64,000 nt of DNA from positions 310,001-374,000 of the forward strand of contig NZ_FOYZ01000002.1 in the NCBI RefSeq assembly GCF_900112775.1, read 5' to 3'. Numbering within the stretch: position 1 is the first letter of the stretch; every line of letters begins with the position of its first letter. The notes below the pieces were generated by a model. That model made no database searches, was not told the origin of the DNA, and worked only from the letters and a program-made list of their open reading frames with translations. This document shows, one piece after another, positions 1 to 8,149 of the stretch. This DNA comes from Anaeromicropila populeti (GTDB lineage: Bacteria > Bacillota > Clostridia > Lachnospirales > Lachnospiraceae). The position numbers were made by a program, and so were the translations under genes.

Positions 1-1031
1 TCTTCTATGTAAGTATCTACAGCATATTGCACCTCTTGCTCAACTAATGAAATTGCAACAGGTACATCTTCAAATGCATATATATTATCTTGAAAGACTG
101 ATTTAATAGCAGGAGTCCAGTTTACATAATCGGCTCTTGTTGTAATGTTATTAATTGAAGTTATTTGACAGCCTCTAAATGCAGAGGCATCAATGGTTTC
201 AATATTTGCTGTTAAATTCAGATTTTGTAAAAGAGATACATTTGTAAAGGAATATGTGCCAATGGTAGTGACACTGTTAGGAATTGTAAAATCAGTTGCA
301 GCCTTTTTTTGAGGATACCAAAGAAGTACAGTTTTATCTAAATTATATAGAACCCCGTTTTCACTGGAGAAAAAAGTGTTTCCTGGTAAAACTTCAACGG
401 CTTCCAGATTTGGAAAGCTAATTTTCTCTAGAGGGTCGCCTGTATAGCTTGATTTTCCTGTGTAACTTGCAGGTATTTTAATAATATGTATGTTAGGACA
501 GGTTTCAATACCATTGATGGAAGATTCAGTAAAGCCATCTGGCAGATTCAGCGTATTACAGGTATTCATTTGCGGTAATCGTAGTAGTTTTGTCTGAGCC
601 TTATTATATAGAATACCATCTATATCACAGTAGTTTGGATTGTCATCGCTTACTTCAATGGAAACCAGACTAGTCATCTTAATAAAGCAAGAATTATCTA
701 TCTTTGAAATATTGGATCCAATGTTAACCTGTGTAATAGAAGTGTTCCAACTTAATGCGGTCCATGGAATCTCAGTAATATCATAGGTAACAGAGTTAGA
801 TGTAAGCTGTGCTGGAATTGTCACCTGAGTATCAGTACCCAGATAGTTTTGTATTTTACCATCCGCAGTAAATGTCCATAGGCCATCATCAGAGGTCAGC
901 GTGGTTGCGGCATAAACTGTGTTGGAGTGAAATACGGAAGGAAGCATTGTAATTTGATCAAAGCATCCAATGGCGGCAACTAAACCAAGTAAGCATGTAA
1001 TAATATTGATTCTTCTTACTATTTTTTTCAT
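1..1031 (-). CDS. BspA-like leucine-rich-repeat surface protein, 3' end beyond the window
   Basis: About 343 codons are visible, starting at the ATG whose complement is 1029-1031; GGAG lies about 7 nt upstream. The reading frame stays open to the left edge, so the C-terminus is missing. The N-terminus (MKKIVRRINIITCLLGLV...) looks like a signal peptide. The body has BspA/LRR_5-type repeats: phrases such as ITEIPWTALS, FTIPNSVTTIGTYSFTNVS and NIETIDASAFRGC, spaced by segments like GILYNKAQTKLLRLPQ and GVLYNLDKTVLLWYPQ. These are typical of the family, which is usually extracellular and often adhesive. Substrate or host partner cannot be read from this part. The gene points away from the resistance block to its right. 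Confidence 0.8.
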   Translation of the reverse strand, partial: MKKIVRRINIITCLLGLVAAIGCFDQITMLPSVFHSNTVYAATTLTSDDGLWTFTADGKIQNYLGTDTQVTIPAQLTSNSVTYDITEIPWTALSWNTSITQVNIGSNISKIDNSCFIKMTSLVSIEVSDDNPNYCDIDGILYNKAQTKLLRLPQMNTCNTLNLPDGFTESSINGIETCPNIHIIKIPASYTGKSSYTGDPLEKISFPNLEAVEVLPGNTFFSSENGVLYNLDKTVLLWYPQKKAATDFTIPNSVTTIGTYSFTNVSLLQNLNLTANIETIDASAFRGCQITSINNITTRADYVNWTPAIKSVFQDNIYAFEDVPVAISLVEQEVQYAVDTYIE

Positions 1032-1166
1032 ATCATATCTCCTTTTTCAATTTCAAGTTTTTATATTGCAATATAATACAGTAGACTACAACAAAATGAG
1101 ATAAAAATCAACACAAATAATAAAATATTAAGAATGTTATAATAAAAGTAATAAAAAAATTGTGGA

Positions 1167-1195
1167 TTGCATTTTATGTAATAGTATGTTATGTT
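1167..1195 (+). promoter_or_regulatory. Predicted promoter of the ABC-F leader RNA
   Basis: TTGCAT (1167-1172) is followed by a 17-nt spacer and TATGTT (1190-1195), with an extended -10 TG at 1187-1188. Transcription would start near 1202, giving a leader of about 244 nt before the ABC-F start codon. This is an inference from sequence only. The same intergenic region holds a perfect 16-bp palindrome at 1061-1076 upstream of the minus-strand BspA-like gene. Confidence 0.5.
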
Positions 1196-1223
1196 AGAAT
1201 CAGTATGAAAGAGAGGTGCAGGG

Positions 1224-1235
1224 ATGAAGAGATAA
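1224..1235 (+). CDS. Three-codon upstream ORF (MKR) in the ABC-F leader
   Basis: ATG AAG AGA TAA is preceded by a good ribosome binding site, GAGAGGTG at 1211-1218, with 5 nt before the ATG. It lies about 20 nt after the predicted transcription start. Very short upstream ORFs are known in leaders of antibiotic-induced ABC-F genes, where ribosome stalling prevents termination. Its stop-codon region (TAATCTA, 1233-1239) is complementary to TAGATTA at 1316-1322, so a ribosome held here could change folding of the leader. Translation is an inference. Confidence 0.5.
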   Translation: MKR

Positions 1236-1392
1236 TCTACTTTTGAAAGCATGTAACAGAAAACGAATTGCCAGTGCATTTTATGTATTGGTTGGTTTGT
1301 CATGTTGCCAAAGGATAGATTACATTCGTGCCACTTCAAAAAATTGGGTTATTCTATATATTAGAAGCATAGTTTTTTGTTTGAGCCGCAGT

Positions 1393-1424
1393 AGAATCGT
1401 TTGGTAACTGACGGTTCTTTTTTT
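1393..1424 (+). terminator. Attenuator: intrinsic terminator just upstream of the ABC-F gene
   Basis: AGAATCGT (1393-1400) pairs with ACGGTTCT (1411-1418), including a G-U pair, around a 10-nt loop, and a run of seven Ts follows (1418-1424). It ends only about 20 nt before the ABC-F start codon, with the gene's RBS (TAGGAGAG, 1431-1438) just after it, so it must regulate this gene and not end another. ATTCTA at 1351-1356 can pair with TAGAAT at 1392-1397 and would be a competing antiterminator. Confidence 0.65.
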
Positions 1425-1445
1425 ATGTGATAGGAGAGTGAAAGA

Positions 1446-2990
1446 ATGGCTCAAATAAATGTATGTGGATTAACCTTCTGCTATGAAGGGAGTTATGATA
1501 ACGTATTTGAAAATGTTTCCTTTTGTATTGATACAGACTGGAAGCTTGGATTTATAGGAAGGAATGGAAAAGGGAAAACAACATTTCTAAATCTGTTACT
1601 AGGAAAGTATGCATACCAGGGAAGTATCAGCAGACCAGTATGCTTTGATTATTTTCCCTATGAAATAGGCAAGAAACAAATGAAACAAAATACAATAGAC
1701 GTATTGGAGTATATTCATCCAGATTATGAACTATGGAAGGTTTGCATGGAACTGGATTTATTAAAGACAAATTCAGAAATTTTATATCAACCCTTTGAAA
1801 CATTAAGCCATGGGGAACGAACAAAGGTAATGCTGGCAATGCTATTTTCTAGAGAAAATTATTTTTTGCTTATAGATGAACCAACCAGTCATTTGGATAT
1901 GCCAACCAGAGAAATTGTAAAGGAGTATCTAAAATCTAAAAAAGGATTTATTCTGGTATCTCATGACAGATGGCTGTTAGACGCTTGTATCGATCACGTT
2001 CTGGTATTGAACAGGAGTGATATAGAAGTGGAAAAAGGTAATTTTTCTTCTTGGTGGGAAAATAAAAGAAAGAGGGATGATTTTGAAAAATCAGAAAATG
2101 AGAAATTAAAACGTGAGATTGGAAAACTGAAGGAGTCCGCCAGAAGAACAGCAGAGTGGGCTGATAAAACGGAAAAATCCAAAATAGGATTTAATCCCAC
2201 AGAAGAGCATGATCGCTTTTTAGATACAAGAGCCTATTTAGGAGAAAAATCAAGACGGATGCAACAGAGAAGAAAAAATCTAGAGCGCAGACAGCAAAAT
2301 GCCATTGAAGACAAAACTAAACTGTTAAAAAATATAGAAAACCCTATAGAGTTAAAATTATTGCCGTTATCGCACCATAAAGAAATGTATATTTGCTGTA
2401 AGAACCTAAATATTTTTTATGAAAATAAAGAAGTGGTACATGAATTTCATATGGAATTAAAACGAGGAGAACGGATTATTTTAGAAGGTAAAAATGGATG
2501 TGGGAAGTCAAGTATTATAAAAGAAATTCTGACTGCAACAGGTGCCAGGGTATTAAATGAACTGGTAGAAGACAGCTTACATGAGAAAAGACACAGGCAG
2601 GGGAACTTGGAAGTGGCAAGTGGTCTGCTGATTTCATACATCAATCAGGATACCTCTCATATTGCGGGAAGTTTAAAAGATTATATTGAAAAACTAGGGG
2701 TTAGTGAAAGGATATTCAAAGCAATTCTAAGACAACTTGATTTTGAACAGGTGCAGTTTGACAAAAATATGGAGGATTATTCAGAAGGCCAGAAAAAGAA
2801 GGTTCTTATTACAGGCAGTCTTTTGCAGCAGGCACATTTATATATATGGGATGAACCCCTTAATTATATTGATGTGTTTTCAAGAATGCAAATTGAAAAA
2901 CTGATTTTAAAATATCAGCCAACGATGCTTCTTGTAGAACATGATAAATCTTTTGAAAGTAAGGTTGCCACTCAGATTGTAAAGTTGTAA
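1446..2990 (+). CDS. ABC-F ribosomal protection protein of the Lsa/CplR type
   Basis: 514 residues with two ATP-binding cassettes and no membrane segments. Domain 1 has Walker A GRNGKGKTT (38-46), signature LSHGE (120-124) and Walker B LLIDEPTSHLD (141-151). A charged linker follows (about 200-290). Domain 2 has GKNGCGKSS, signature YSEGQ and IWDEPLNYID. The N-terminus (EGSYDNVFENVSF...DTDWKLGFIGRNGKGKTTFLNLL) closely resembles Lsa proteins. These bind the ribosome and dislodge lincosamides, streptogramin A and pleuromutilins. Length agrees with the family (about 490-520). It is first in a same-strand run with a Cys-cluster protein and a MATE pump, and is preceded by a leader with an upstream ORF and attenuator. 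Drug spectrum is inferred from family. A housekeeping ABC-F such as EttA or Uup is less likely given the Lsa-like N-terminus and linker. Confidence 0.88.
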   Translation: MAQINVCGLTFCYEGSYDNVFENVSFCIDTDWKLGFIGRNGKGKTTFLNLLLGKYAYQGSISRPVCFDYFPYEIGKKQMKQNTIDVLEYIHPDYELWKVCMELDLLKTNSEILYQPFETLSHGERTKVMLAMLFSRENYFLLIDEPTSHLDMPTREIVKEYLKSKKGFILVSHDRWLLDACIDHVLVLNRSDIEVEKGNFSSWWENKRKRDDFEKSENEKLKREIGKLKESARRTAEWADKTEKSKIGFNPTEEHDRFLDTRAYLGEKSRRMQQRRKNLERRQQNAIEDKTKLLKNIENPIELKLLPLSHHKEMYICCKNLNIFYENKEVVHEFHMELKRGERIILEGKNGCGKSSIIKEILTATGARVLNELVEDSLHEKRHRQGNLEVASGLLISYINQDTSHIAGSLKDYIEKLGVSERIFKAILRQLDFEQVQFDKNMEDYSEGQKKKVLITGSLLQQAHLYIWDEPLNYIDVFSRMQIEKLILKYQPTMLLVEHDKSFESKVATQIVKL

Positions 2991-3030
2991 AATAGAAAAG
3001 TGTAGATTTTCTTTAAGGAAGGATAGGGTA

Positions 3031-3690
3031 ATGAAACGGAATTGTAGCCTAGATGAAATATCAGATGGAAAGCTGTATGAAATAAATGACTTAGTAGAGG
3101 TAAGCTGTAATGGATGCGGGGGAAAGGCGTCATGCTGTCATGGAATGGGAAATTCTATTATACTGGATCCCTATGATTGCTACTGTTTATCCATAAATTT
3201 GAATACAACGTTTGAGAAATTGCTAGTAGATAAAGTCCAGTTGAATGTTGTAGATGGTATTATTCTGCCGAATCTTAGAATGAATGGTTCGGCGGAATGC
3301 TGTGCTTTTTTAAGTGAGCAGGGCAGATGCAGCATTCATAAGTTCCGCCCAGGGATATGCAGGATATTTCCTCTTGGCAGGTACTATGAAGACGGGGATT
3401 TTAACTACATCTTACAAGTAAACGAATGCCATAATAATTCAAGGACACAAAGAAAAGTGGGGAAATGGATTGACACACCTGACTTTGAAAGAAATAAAAA
3501 GTTTTTGATAGATTGGCACTATTTTTTAAATGAAGTAGAACAAGAAATAAGAGGCACAGAAGATGAGAACTATATAAAGAATAGAAATCTTTTGATTCTA
3601 AATACCTTTTATGTGAAGGAATATAATAGGGAGATTGATTTCTATAAGCAGTTTAATCAACGTTTAGAGGAAATTAAAAAAGTAAAGTGA
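3031..3690 (+). CDS. YkgJ-family cysteine-cluster protein
   Basis: 219 residues. Conserved Cys pattern: CNGCGGKASCCHGMG near the N-terminus, then CCAFLSEQGRCSIHKFRPGICRIFPLG in the middle and a later NEC. This is the YkgJ/Fe-S oxidoreductase-like zinc-or-iron-binding cluster signature (CxxC, CxIxxxRPxxCRxFP). Biochemical function is not established for the family; a metal cluster is likely. RBS AAGGAAGG precedes the ATG. It begins 40 nt after the ABC-F gene and ends 15 nt before the MATE gene, so it is probably co-transcribed with both. Confidence 0.8.
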   Translation: MKRNCSLDEISDGKLYEINDLVEVSCNGCGGKASCCHGMGNSIILDPYDCYCLSINLNTTFEKLLVDKVQLNVVDGIILPNLRMNGSAECCAFLSEQGRCSIHKFRPGICRIFPLGRYYEDGDFNYILQVNECHNNSRTQRKVGKWIDTPDFERNKKFLIDWHYFLNEVEQEIRGTEDENYIKNRNLLILNTFYVKEYNREIDFYKQFNQRLEEIKKVK

Positions 3691-3705
3691 ATGGATTGAG
3701 GATAA

Positions 3706-5070
3706 ATGCAAGTAAAAGAAGGAAAGCAATATAAAAAAATGACCGAGACGCCGGTTCCCAGACTGATTATTACACTGGGAATACCAACAACAATTAGTAT
3801 GCTGGTAACAAATATTTATAATTTAGCAGATACTTATTTTGTGGGGCAGATTGGAACAAGTGCCAGTGGTGCAGTCGGAATTGTATTCGGATTAATGGCA
3901 ATCATACAGGCATTTGGGTTTATGTTCGGACATGGTGCAGGAAGTATTATTTCAAGAAAATTAGGAGAACAGGACACGGATAGTGCAACTAAATTTGCAT
4001 CCACCAGCTTTTTTTGGTCTTTTGTTGTTGGAATGCTGATTAGTGTATCAGGGTTGGTTTTTCTAAATCCTCTTATGAGGCTGCTTGGCAGCACCAACAC
4101 TATCCTGCTCTTTGCCCGAACGTATGGTTTCTATATCTTACTTGCGGCTCCTCTTATGACAAGCAGTTTTGTAATGAACAATATTCTAAGATATGAAGGA
4201 AGAGCATCCAGTGCCATGATTGGTTTAATTGCAGGAGGAATACTGAATATTCTTGGTGATTGGGTGTTTATGAAAAAATGTAACATGGGAATGGAAGGAG
4301 CTGGGTTATCAACAGCGATTTCTCAGGTCATTAGCTTTGGAATTTTACTTTATCTATTTTTGTCAGGTAAGACACAAAGCAAGATTTCTTTTCGGTTTGT
4401 GTCAAAAGACATGGGTGATATTTTGAAAGTTATGAATACTGGCTTTCCAAGTTTGACCAGACAAGGATTATCTAGTATATCAACCATGATTATGAATGGT
4501 CAGGCTAGAATATATGGCGATGCTGCGGTGGCCGCTATGACCATTGTAAACCGGATCTGTTTTTTCATTTTTGCCATAGGACTAGGGATTGGACAAGGTT
4601 TTCAGCCAGTATCTGCTTTTAACTATGGAGCCAAAAAGTATTCCAGAGTAAAAAAAGGTTTCTTCTTTACCTGGGCAGCAGGTGAAATTTTTATGGCAGG
4701 TTTTGCTGTTATTGGTATGCTGCTATCTTACAGGCTTGTTGGCTTTTTCAGAAGCGATCCCCAGGTGATTTTAATTGGAACATTTGCATTAAGAGCACAG
4801 CTAATAGCATTGTTCTTTCAGCCATTATCAGTCTGTATGAATATGATGCTGCAAAGTGTTGGGAAAAATGGCGCGGCTACATTTTTATCAACATTGCGGA
4901 GTGGACTGCTTTTTATTCCGATTATTTTCATATTATCAGGCTGTATTGGATTAACAGGAGTAGAAGTGTCACAAGCGGTATCAGATATTCTTACTTTTTT
5001 TATTGCTATTCCATTTATGGTAGTTTTCTTTCGGAACCTTCCAGAGGATGTGTCAGAAAATAATTCATAG
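3706..5070 (+). CDS. MATE family multidrug efflux transporter
   Basis: 454 residues with about 12 hydrophobic segments. The start (MTETPVPRLIITLGIPTTISMLVTNIYNLADTYFVGQIG) is typical of the NorM/DinF MATE group: an amphipathic N-terminus, then the first helix with NLADTYFVG. The second half repeats the fold (GFPSLTRQGLSSISTMIMN, GIGQGFQPVSAFNYGA). MATE proteins export cationic drugs with Na+ or H+ influx; the substrate here is unknown. It lies 15 nt downstream of the Cys-cluster gene and may share the ABC-F attenuator, which would link target protection and efflux. An AraC/GyrI-type regulator gene follows. Confidence 0.88.
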   Translation: MQVKEGKQYKKMTETPVPRLIITLGIPTTISMLVTNIYNLADTYFVGQIGTSASGAVGIVFGLMAIIQAFGFMFGHGAGSIISRKLGEQDTDSATKFASTSFFWSFVVGMLISVSGLVFLNPLMRLLGSTNTILLFARTYGFYILLAAPLMTSSFVMNNILRYEGRASSAMIGLIAGGILNILGDWVFMKKCNMGMEGAGLSTAISQVISFGILLYLFLSGKTQSKISFRFVSKDMGDILKVMNTGFPSLTRQGLSSISTMIMNGQARIYGDAAVAAMTIVNRICFFIFAIGLGIGQGFQPVSAFNYGAKKYSRVKKGFFFTWAAGEIFMAGFAVIGMLLSYRLVGFFRSDPQVILIGTFALRAQLIALFFQPLSVCMNMMLQSVGKNGAATFLSTLRSGLLFIPIIFILSGCIGLTGVEVSQAVSDILTFFIAIPFMVVFFRNLPEDVSENNS

Positions 5071-5176
5071 CGGGATACTATAAGCGCAATTCTGGTCAAG
5101 AAATTTATTTTGCTATGTAGTATTCTTTTATCAGGAGAAACATAGGCGATAAATATATTGTATGAGGTGTAAAGAG

Positions 5177-5638
5177 ATGAGCGAATGGGAAACCAGGGCT
5201 GTAGTGCAGAGGATGCAGGAATATATTGAATTACATTTAGTAAATCCAATTACCTTAAAGCAGCTTGCTGATTTTGCAGGGTATTCTCCTTGGTATGTAT
5301 CAAGAATGTTCAAAGAGATTACGGGAAAAGCACCTTATGAATATATTCGTTCAAGAAGACTTACACAGGCAGCGCTTGTACTAAGGGAAGGAAATAAAAA
5401 AGTAGTGGATGTAGCACTTGACTTTATTTTTGACAGCCAAGAAGGCTTTACCCGGGCATTTTCTAAAGAATTTGGTATTACGCCAGGAAAATACCGAATG
5501 AAAACTCCTCCCATCAAGCTGTTTCTCCCAGAAAAGGTTTACGATACCTATCGGGCTATTCACAAAAAGGAAAGGATGGAAAGTGGAATGAAATCAGTTT
5601 TTGTACAAATTATGGAGCGCCAGAAAGAAAATGCTTAA
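5177..5638 (+). CDS. AraC-family regulator, DNA-binding half (5' part of a frameshifted gene)
   Basis: About 153 residues from the ATG at 5177, chosen because GAGGTG (5164-5169) sits 7 nt upstream; an in-frame ATG at 5162 has no such site. It carries an N-terminal AraC double helix-turn-helix (LKQLADFAGYSPWYVSRMFKEITGKAPYEYIRSRRL ... DSQEGFTRAFSKEFGITPGKYR). In complete relatives this is fused to a GyrI-like effector domain. Here the reading frame ends at KENA, but the next frame continues as ERKCLIKRG and on into the GyrI-like domain. One extra C near 5620-5621 would rejoin them. Either a true pseudogene or a sequencing error. It follows the MATE gene on the same strand and may be its drug-responsive regulator. 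Confidence 0.75.
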   Translation: MSEWETRAVVQRMQEYIELHLVNPITLKQLADFAGYSPWYVSRMFKEITGKAPYEYIRSRRLTQAALVLREGNKKVVDVALDFIFDSQEGFTRAFSKEFGITPGKYRMKTPPIKLFLPEKVYDTYRAIHKKERMESGMKSVFVQIMERQKENA

Positions 5639-6069
5639 TAAAAAGAGGGACTAAAGCAGAGGAATATTTTGCGTACTGTGAAGAAGTGGGCTGTGATGTG
5701 TGGAGTGTATTAACCAGTGTGAAGGAAGCCCTTTATGAACCAATTGGTATGTGGATGCCAAAGAAGCTGATGCCTGAAAACACATCTCTATATGTTCAGG
5801 GAGTGGAGCTGCCAATGGATTATGATAAGGAAATTCCAGAGGGCTATGAAATAATCACGTTGGAGCCATGCACAATGATGATTTTTCAGGGAGAGCCTTA
5901 TGATGATGACAATTTTATGAGTGAAATTTCTGAAATTTTCAATCACATTGAACAATTTAATCCTGAAATATATGGATATCAGTGGGCTCCTGAAGTGGCT
6001 CCACGTTTTCAGCTTGCACCAATGGGTTATCGGGGATATATTGAAGCGAGACCAGTGACTAAATGTTAA
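5622..6069 (+). pseudogene. GyrI-like effector half of the frameshifted AraC regulator
   Basis: In the frame one base out from the AraC half, the protein continues PERKCLIKRGTKAEEYFAYCEEVGCDVWSVL and runs to the stop at 6069. The first ATG in this part is at 5686 (127 residues), but it has no clear RBS and the homologous sequence begins well before it, so 5686 is unlikely to be a real start. The domain (YVQGVELP..., FQLAPMGYRGYIEARPV) resembles GyrI-like/SOUL-type small-molecule binding domains attached to AraC regulators. Family members bind drugs or other hydrophobic ligands. Without repair of the frame this half would not be made as part of the regulator. Confidence 0.7.
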
Positions 6070-6074
6070 CAGGA

Positions 6075-6111
6075 AAGTATACTCCTATGAAGATTTCATA
6101 GGAGTATACTT
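6075..6111. terminator. Bidirectional intrinsic terminator
   Basis: A 17-bp perfect stem (6075-6091 with 6095-6111) around a 3-nt loop, flanked by A-rich and T-rich ends. It can serve both the AraC/GyrI gene (plus) and the AraC gene on the minus strand, whose stop codon (6085-6087) lies inside the stem. Confidence 0.9.
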
Positions 6112-6993
6112 TTTTCTAAAATTGGAAGGCGTGTCATGTTTGTATTTTTGAAAACAGCGGTTAAAGGTAGAAATACTGGAAAAACCTGACATCATGGCAA
6201 CATCTGTAATAGACAGTTTTTCGTTTAGTAAAAGTTCAACAGCCTGCTTTAGCCGTTCATTCGTAAGAAATTCAATAAAAGAAGATCCAGTAAATTCAGA
6301 AAAAAGTCTGGAAAAATGATATTTGCTAAAACCAGCATAATTTGCTGCCATTAAAAGTGTAAGGTCTTTTGTGCAATTCTGGGACAGGTAGGAACAAACA
6401 TCAATCATCTTCTGGGTTATTTCTGATTGGTGAGAGGTTTTGTCTGACTGGCGGGAGGGACAAAGCCAGCGCTGGTTTAATGCGCGGGAAATATAAGAAT
6501 CAGATATTACATATTCTCCAATCCCCGCAAACATTTCTAAAAGGCGGGCATATATTTTTGCATCCTTGTATAAAGCATTGCTATTGAACAGGTCGTTTAT
6601 TTCAGATGCCAATTCAATCATATAGTCAGATAAGGCGGGGCATTCTCCATAAGGAAGGTAGTGAAAAGTTTTAATCCAATAGTAATGCTTTTTGAATTCG
6701 GGAAGTAAAAAAATAAAGGAAGCATCTAATTGAATTAAAATATAGGAAGAAAGATCTTTGTGGTTGCATACTAAAGAATGAAGTTCTCCAGGATGTACCA
6801 GCAGAAAATCTCTTTTATTTAATTTATATGGAATGCTATTTATGTTATATTCAATGGAATCTTGTAAAACAATTAGTACTTCGGCATAATTATGCCAGTG
6901 AGCTGGAAATGTTTCAGACATCCCTTTAATGGTAACATTAAAGGGATAATTGTTGGCAAAGGTAATATTTTCGTAAAATTCTTTTCCTAGCAT
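6085..6993 (-). CDS. AraC-family regulator with cupin-type sensor domain
   Basis: 302 residues. The N-terminal half is an AraC-binding/cupin-like domain (FPAHWHNYAEVLIVLQDS..., LNKRDFLLVHPGELHSL). The C-terminal 100 residues hold two helix-turn-helix units (LTLLMAANYAGFSKYHFSRLFSEFTG and LSITDVAMMSGFSSISTFNRCFQKY). Such regulators sense sugars or other small molecules. It is divergent from the GH26-MATE gene pair (gap of 230 nt), so it probably controls that pair, perhaps in response to a manno-oligosaccharide; this is inferred from position. The gene ends in the shared terminator at 6075-6111. Confidence 0.85.
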   Translation of the reverse strand: MLGKEFYENITFANNYPFNVTIKGMSETFPAHWHNYAEVLIVLQDSIEYNINSIPYKLNKRDFLLVHPGELHSLVCNHKDLSSYILIQLDASFIFLLPEFKKHYYWIKTFHYLPYGECPALSDYMIELASEINDLFNSNALYKDAKIYARLLEMFAGIGEYVISDSYISRALNQRWLCPSRQSDKTSHQSEITQKMIDVCSYLSQNCTKDLTLLMAANYAGFSKYHFSRLFSEFTGSSFIEFLTNERLKQAVELLLNEKLSITDVAMMSGFSSISTFNRCFQKYKHDTPSNFRKKYTPMKSS

Positions 6994-7097
6994 GTTGAAA
7001 CTTCCACACCCTTTCTAAAAAATTTTTAATATCAATTATTGCGGAACATAGTGAAATCATAGCATATTTTTTGGGAAAAGTAAAATATTTCATGTAA

Positions 7098-7188
7098 TTT
7101 ATTAATAATAAACGCAATAAATGAGCAGTGTATCGCAAATAGTAGATAGCAGATTATAAAATAAAATTATATAATCGTTATTAATAAA
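7098..7188. promoter_or_regulatory. Possible operator half-sites in the AraC/GH26 divergent region
   Basis: TTTATTAATAA (7098-7108) and TTATTAATAAA (7178-7188) are inverted copies 69 nt apart, inside the AT-rich divergent intergenic region. AraC proteins often use separated half-sites. The sequence is very AT-rich, so chance is a real possibility. Confidence 0.25.
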
Positions 7189-7223
7189 GAAAACATAAAA
7201 ATAATTTTGGAAAGGGTTAAATA

Positions 7224-8126
7224 ATGAAAAAGTGTAGAATTTTAAACCCCAATATAAGTAAAGAGGCATTGCAGGTATATGAGTATATCTGTGGAACATA
7301 CAGAAATCATATTATTTCTGGACAGCAGGAGGACCCAAGGGAGGGATGCCATGATAATGAAATGGAGTACATTATGGAAAAAACGGGTAAGCTGCCAGCA
7401 ATTCGCGGACTGGACTATATCCATAATGATTTTGCAGGAGTAAATGAGCGTGCTATAAAATGGTGGAAAGAGGGCGGTATTGTTACAATATGCTGGCATT
7501 GGGGGACTCCGCCAAACGGTATAGGATACCCATCTAGTCAGGGAAGTATTGATATGGAAGAGGCATTAACAGAAGGAACGGCTTTACATCAGGCGATGCT
7601 GGACAGAATGGATGAGGCAGCAGAAGCATTAAAAGTATTACAGGATGCCAAGGTGCCAGTATTATGGAGACCTTTGCATGAATTTGATGGAGCCTGGTTC
7701 TGGTGGGGAAAAGGAGGAAGTGAATGCTTTATCCGTTTATGGCGTTTACTGTATGAGCGTTATACCAACTATCACCATTTGAATAACCTGATATGGGTAC
7801 TGGGCTACTGTGGAGATGTCCATAACGGATGGTATCCAGGAGACCAGTATGTGGATTTTATTGGTGCGGATGCTTATGAAGAGGGAATTCGGGAAGAGAT
7901 GTATGAGAAGGTTGCAGCCATTGTTGGGGATGAAGTACCTATTTGCTACCATGAAAATGGGCCAATTCCCAATCCAGTTCAGCTGGCTGAGTCTAAAGTG
8001 CCATGGGCATGGTTTATGACATGGCATACCATTCACATTATGGAACAAAATACACCAGAATATTTACGTGAAGTATATCACAATGAGTATGTAATAACAT
8101 TGGATAAATTGCCAAGTTGGACATAA
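7224..8126 (+). CDS. Glycoside hydrolase family 26 enzyme (beta-mannanase-like), cytoplasmic
   Basis: 300 residues, a single (beta/alpha)8 catalytic domain of the GH26 type. Visible active-site motifs: WHWGTP (92-96 region), WRPLHEFDG with the predicted acid/base Glu153, GADAY, and YHENGP with the predicted nucleophile Glu244. GH26 enzymes cleave beta-1,4-mannosidic bonds. There is no signal peptide, carbohydrate-binding module or anchor, so it most likely acts inside the cell on imported manno-oligosaccharides. RBS GGAAAGGG precedes the ATG. It shares a promoter region with the divergent AraC regulator and is followed after 23 nt by a MATE gene. Exact substrate is inferred. Confidence 0.82.
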   Translation: MKKCRILNPNISKEALQVYEYICGTYRNHIISGQQEDPREGCHDNEMEYIMEKTGKLPAIRGLDYIHNDFAGVNERAIKWWKEGGIVTICWHWGTPPNGIGYPSSQGSIDMEEALTEGTALHQAMLDRMDEAAEALKVLQDAKVPVLWRPLHEFDGAWFWWGKGGSECFIRLWRLLYERYTNYHHLNNLIWVLGYCGDVHNGWYPGDQYVDFIGADAYEEGIREEMYEKVAAIVGDEVPICYHENGPIPNPVQLAESKVPWAWFMTWHTIHIMEQNTPEYLREVYHNEYVITLDKLPSWT

Positions 8127-8149
8127 GAAAAGAACAGTAAGGAGCAGTA

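Noticed and set aside
1425-1430. ATG-TGA minimal ORF just before the ABC-F gene
   Set aside because: It lies in the terminator U run with no RBS; the MKR ORF at 1224 has a proper site.
5686-6069. Independent 127-residue GyrI-like protein starting at ATG 5686
   Set aside because: No RBS, and homology extends upstream in the same frame to the frameshift point; read as the second half of a broken gene.
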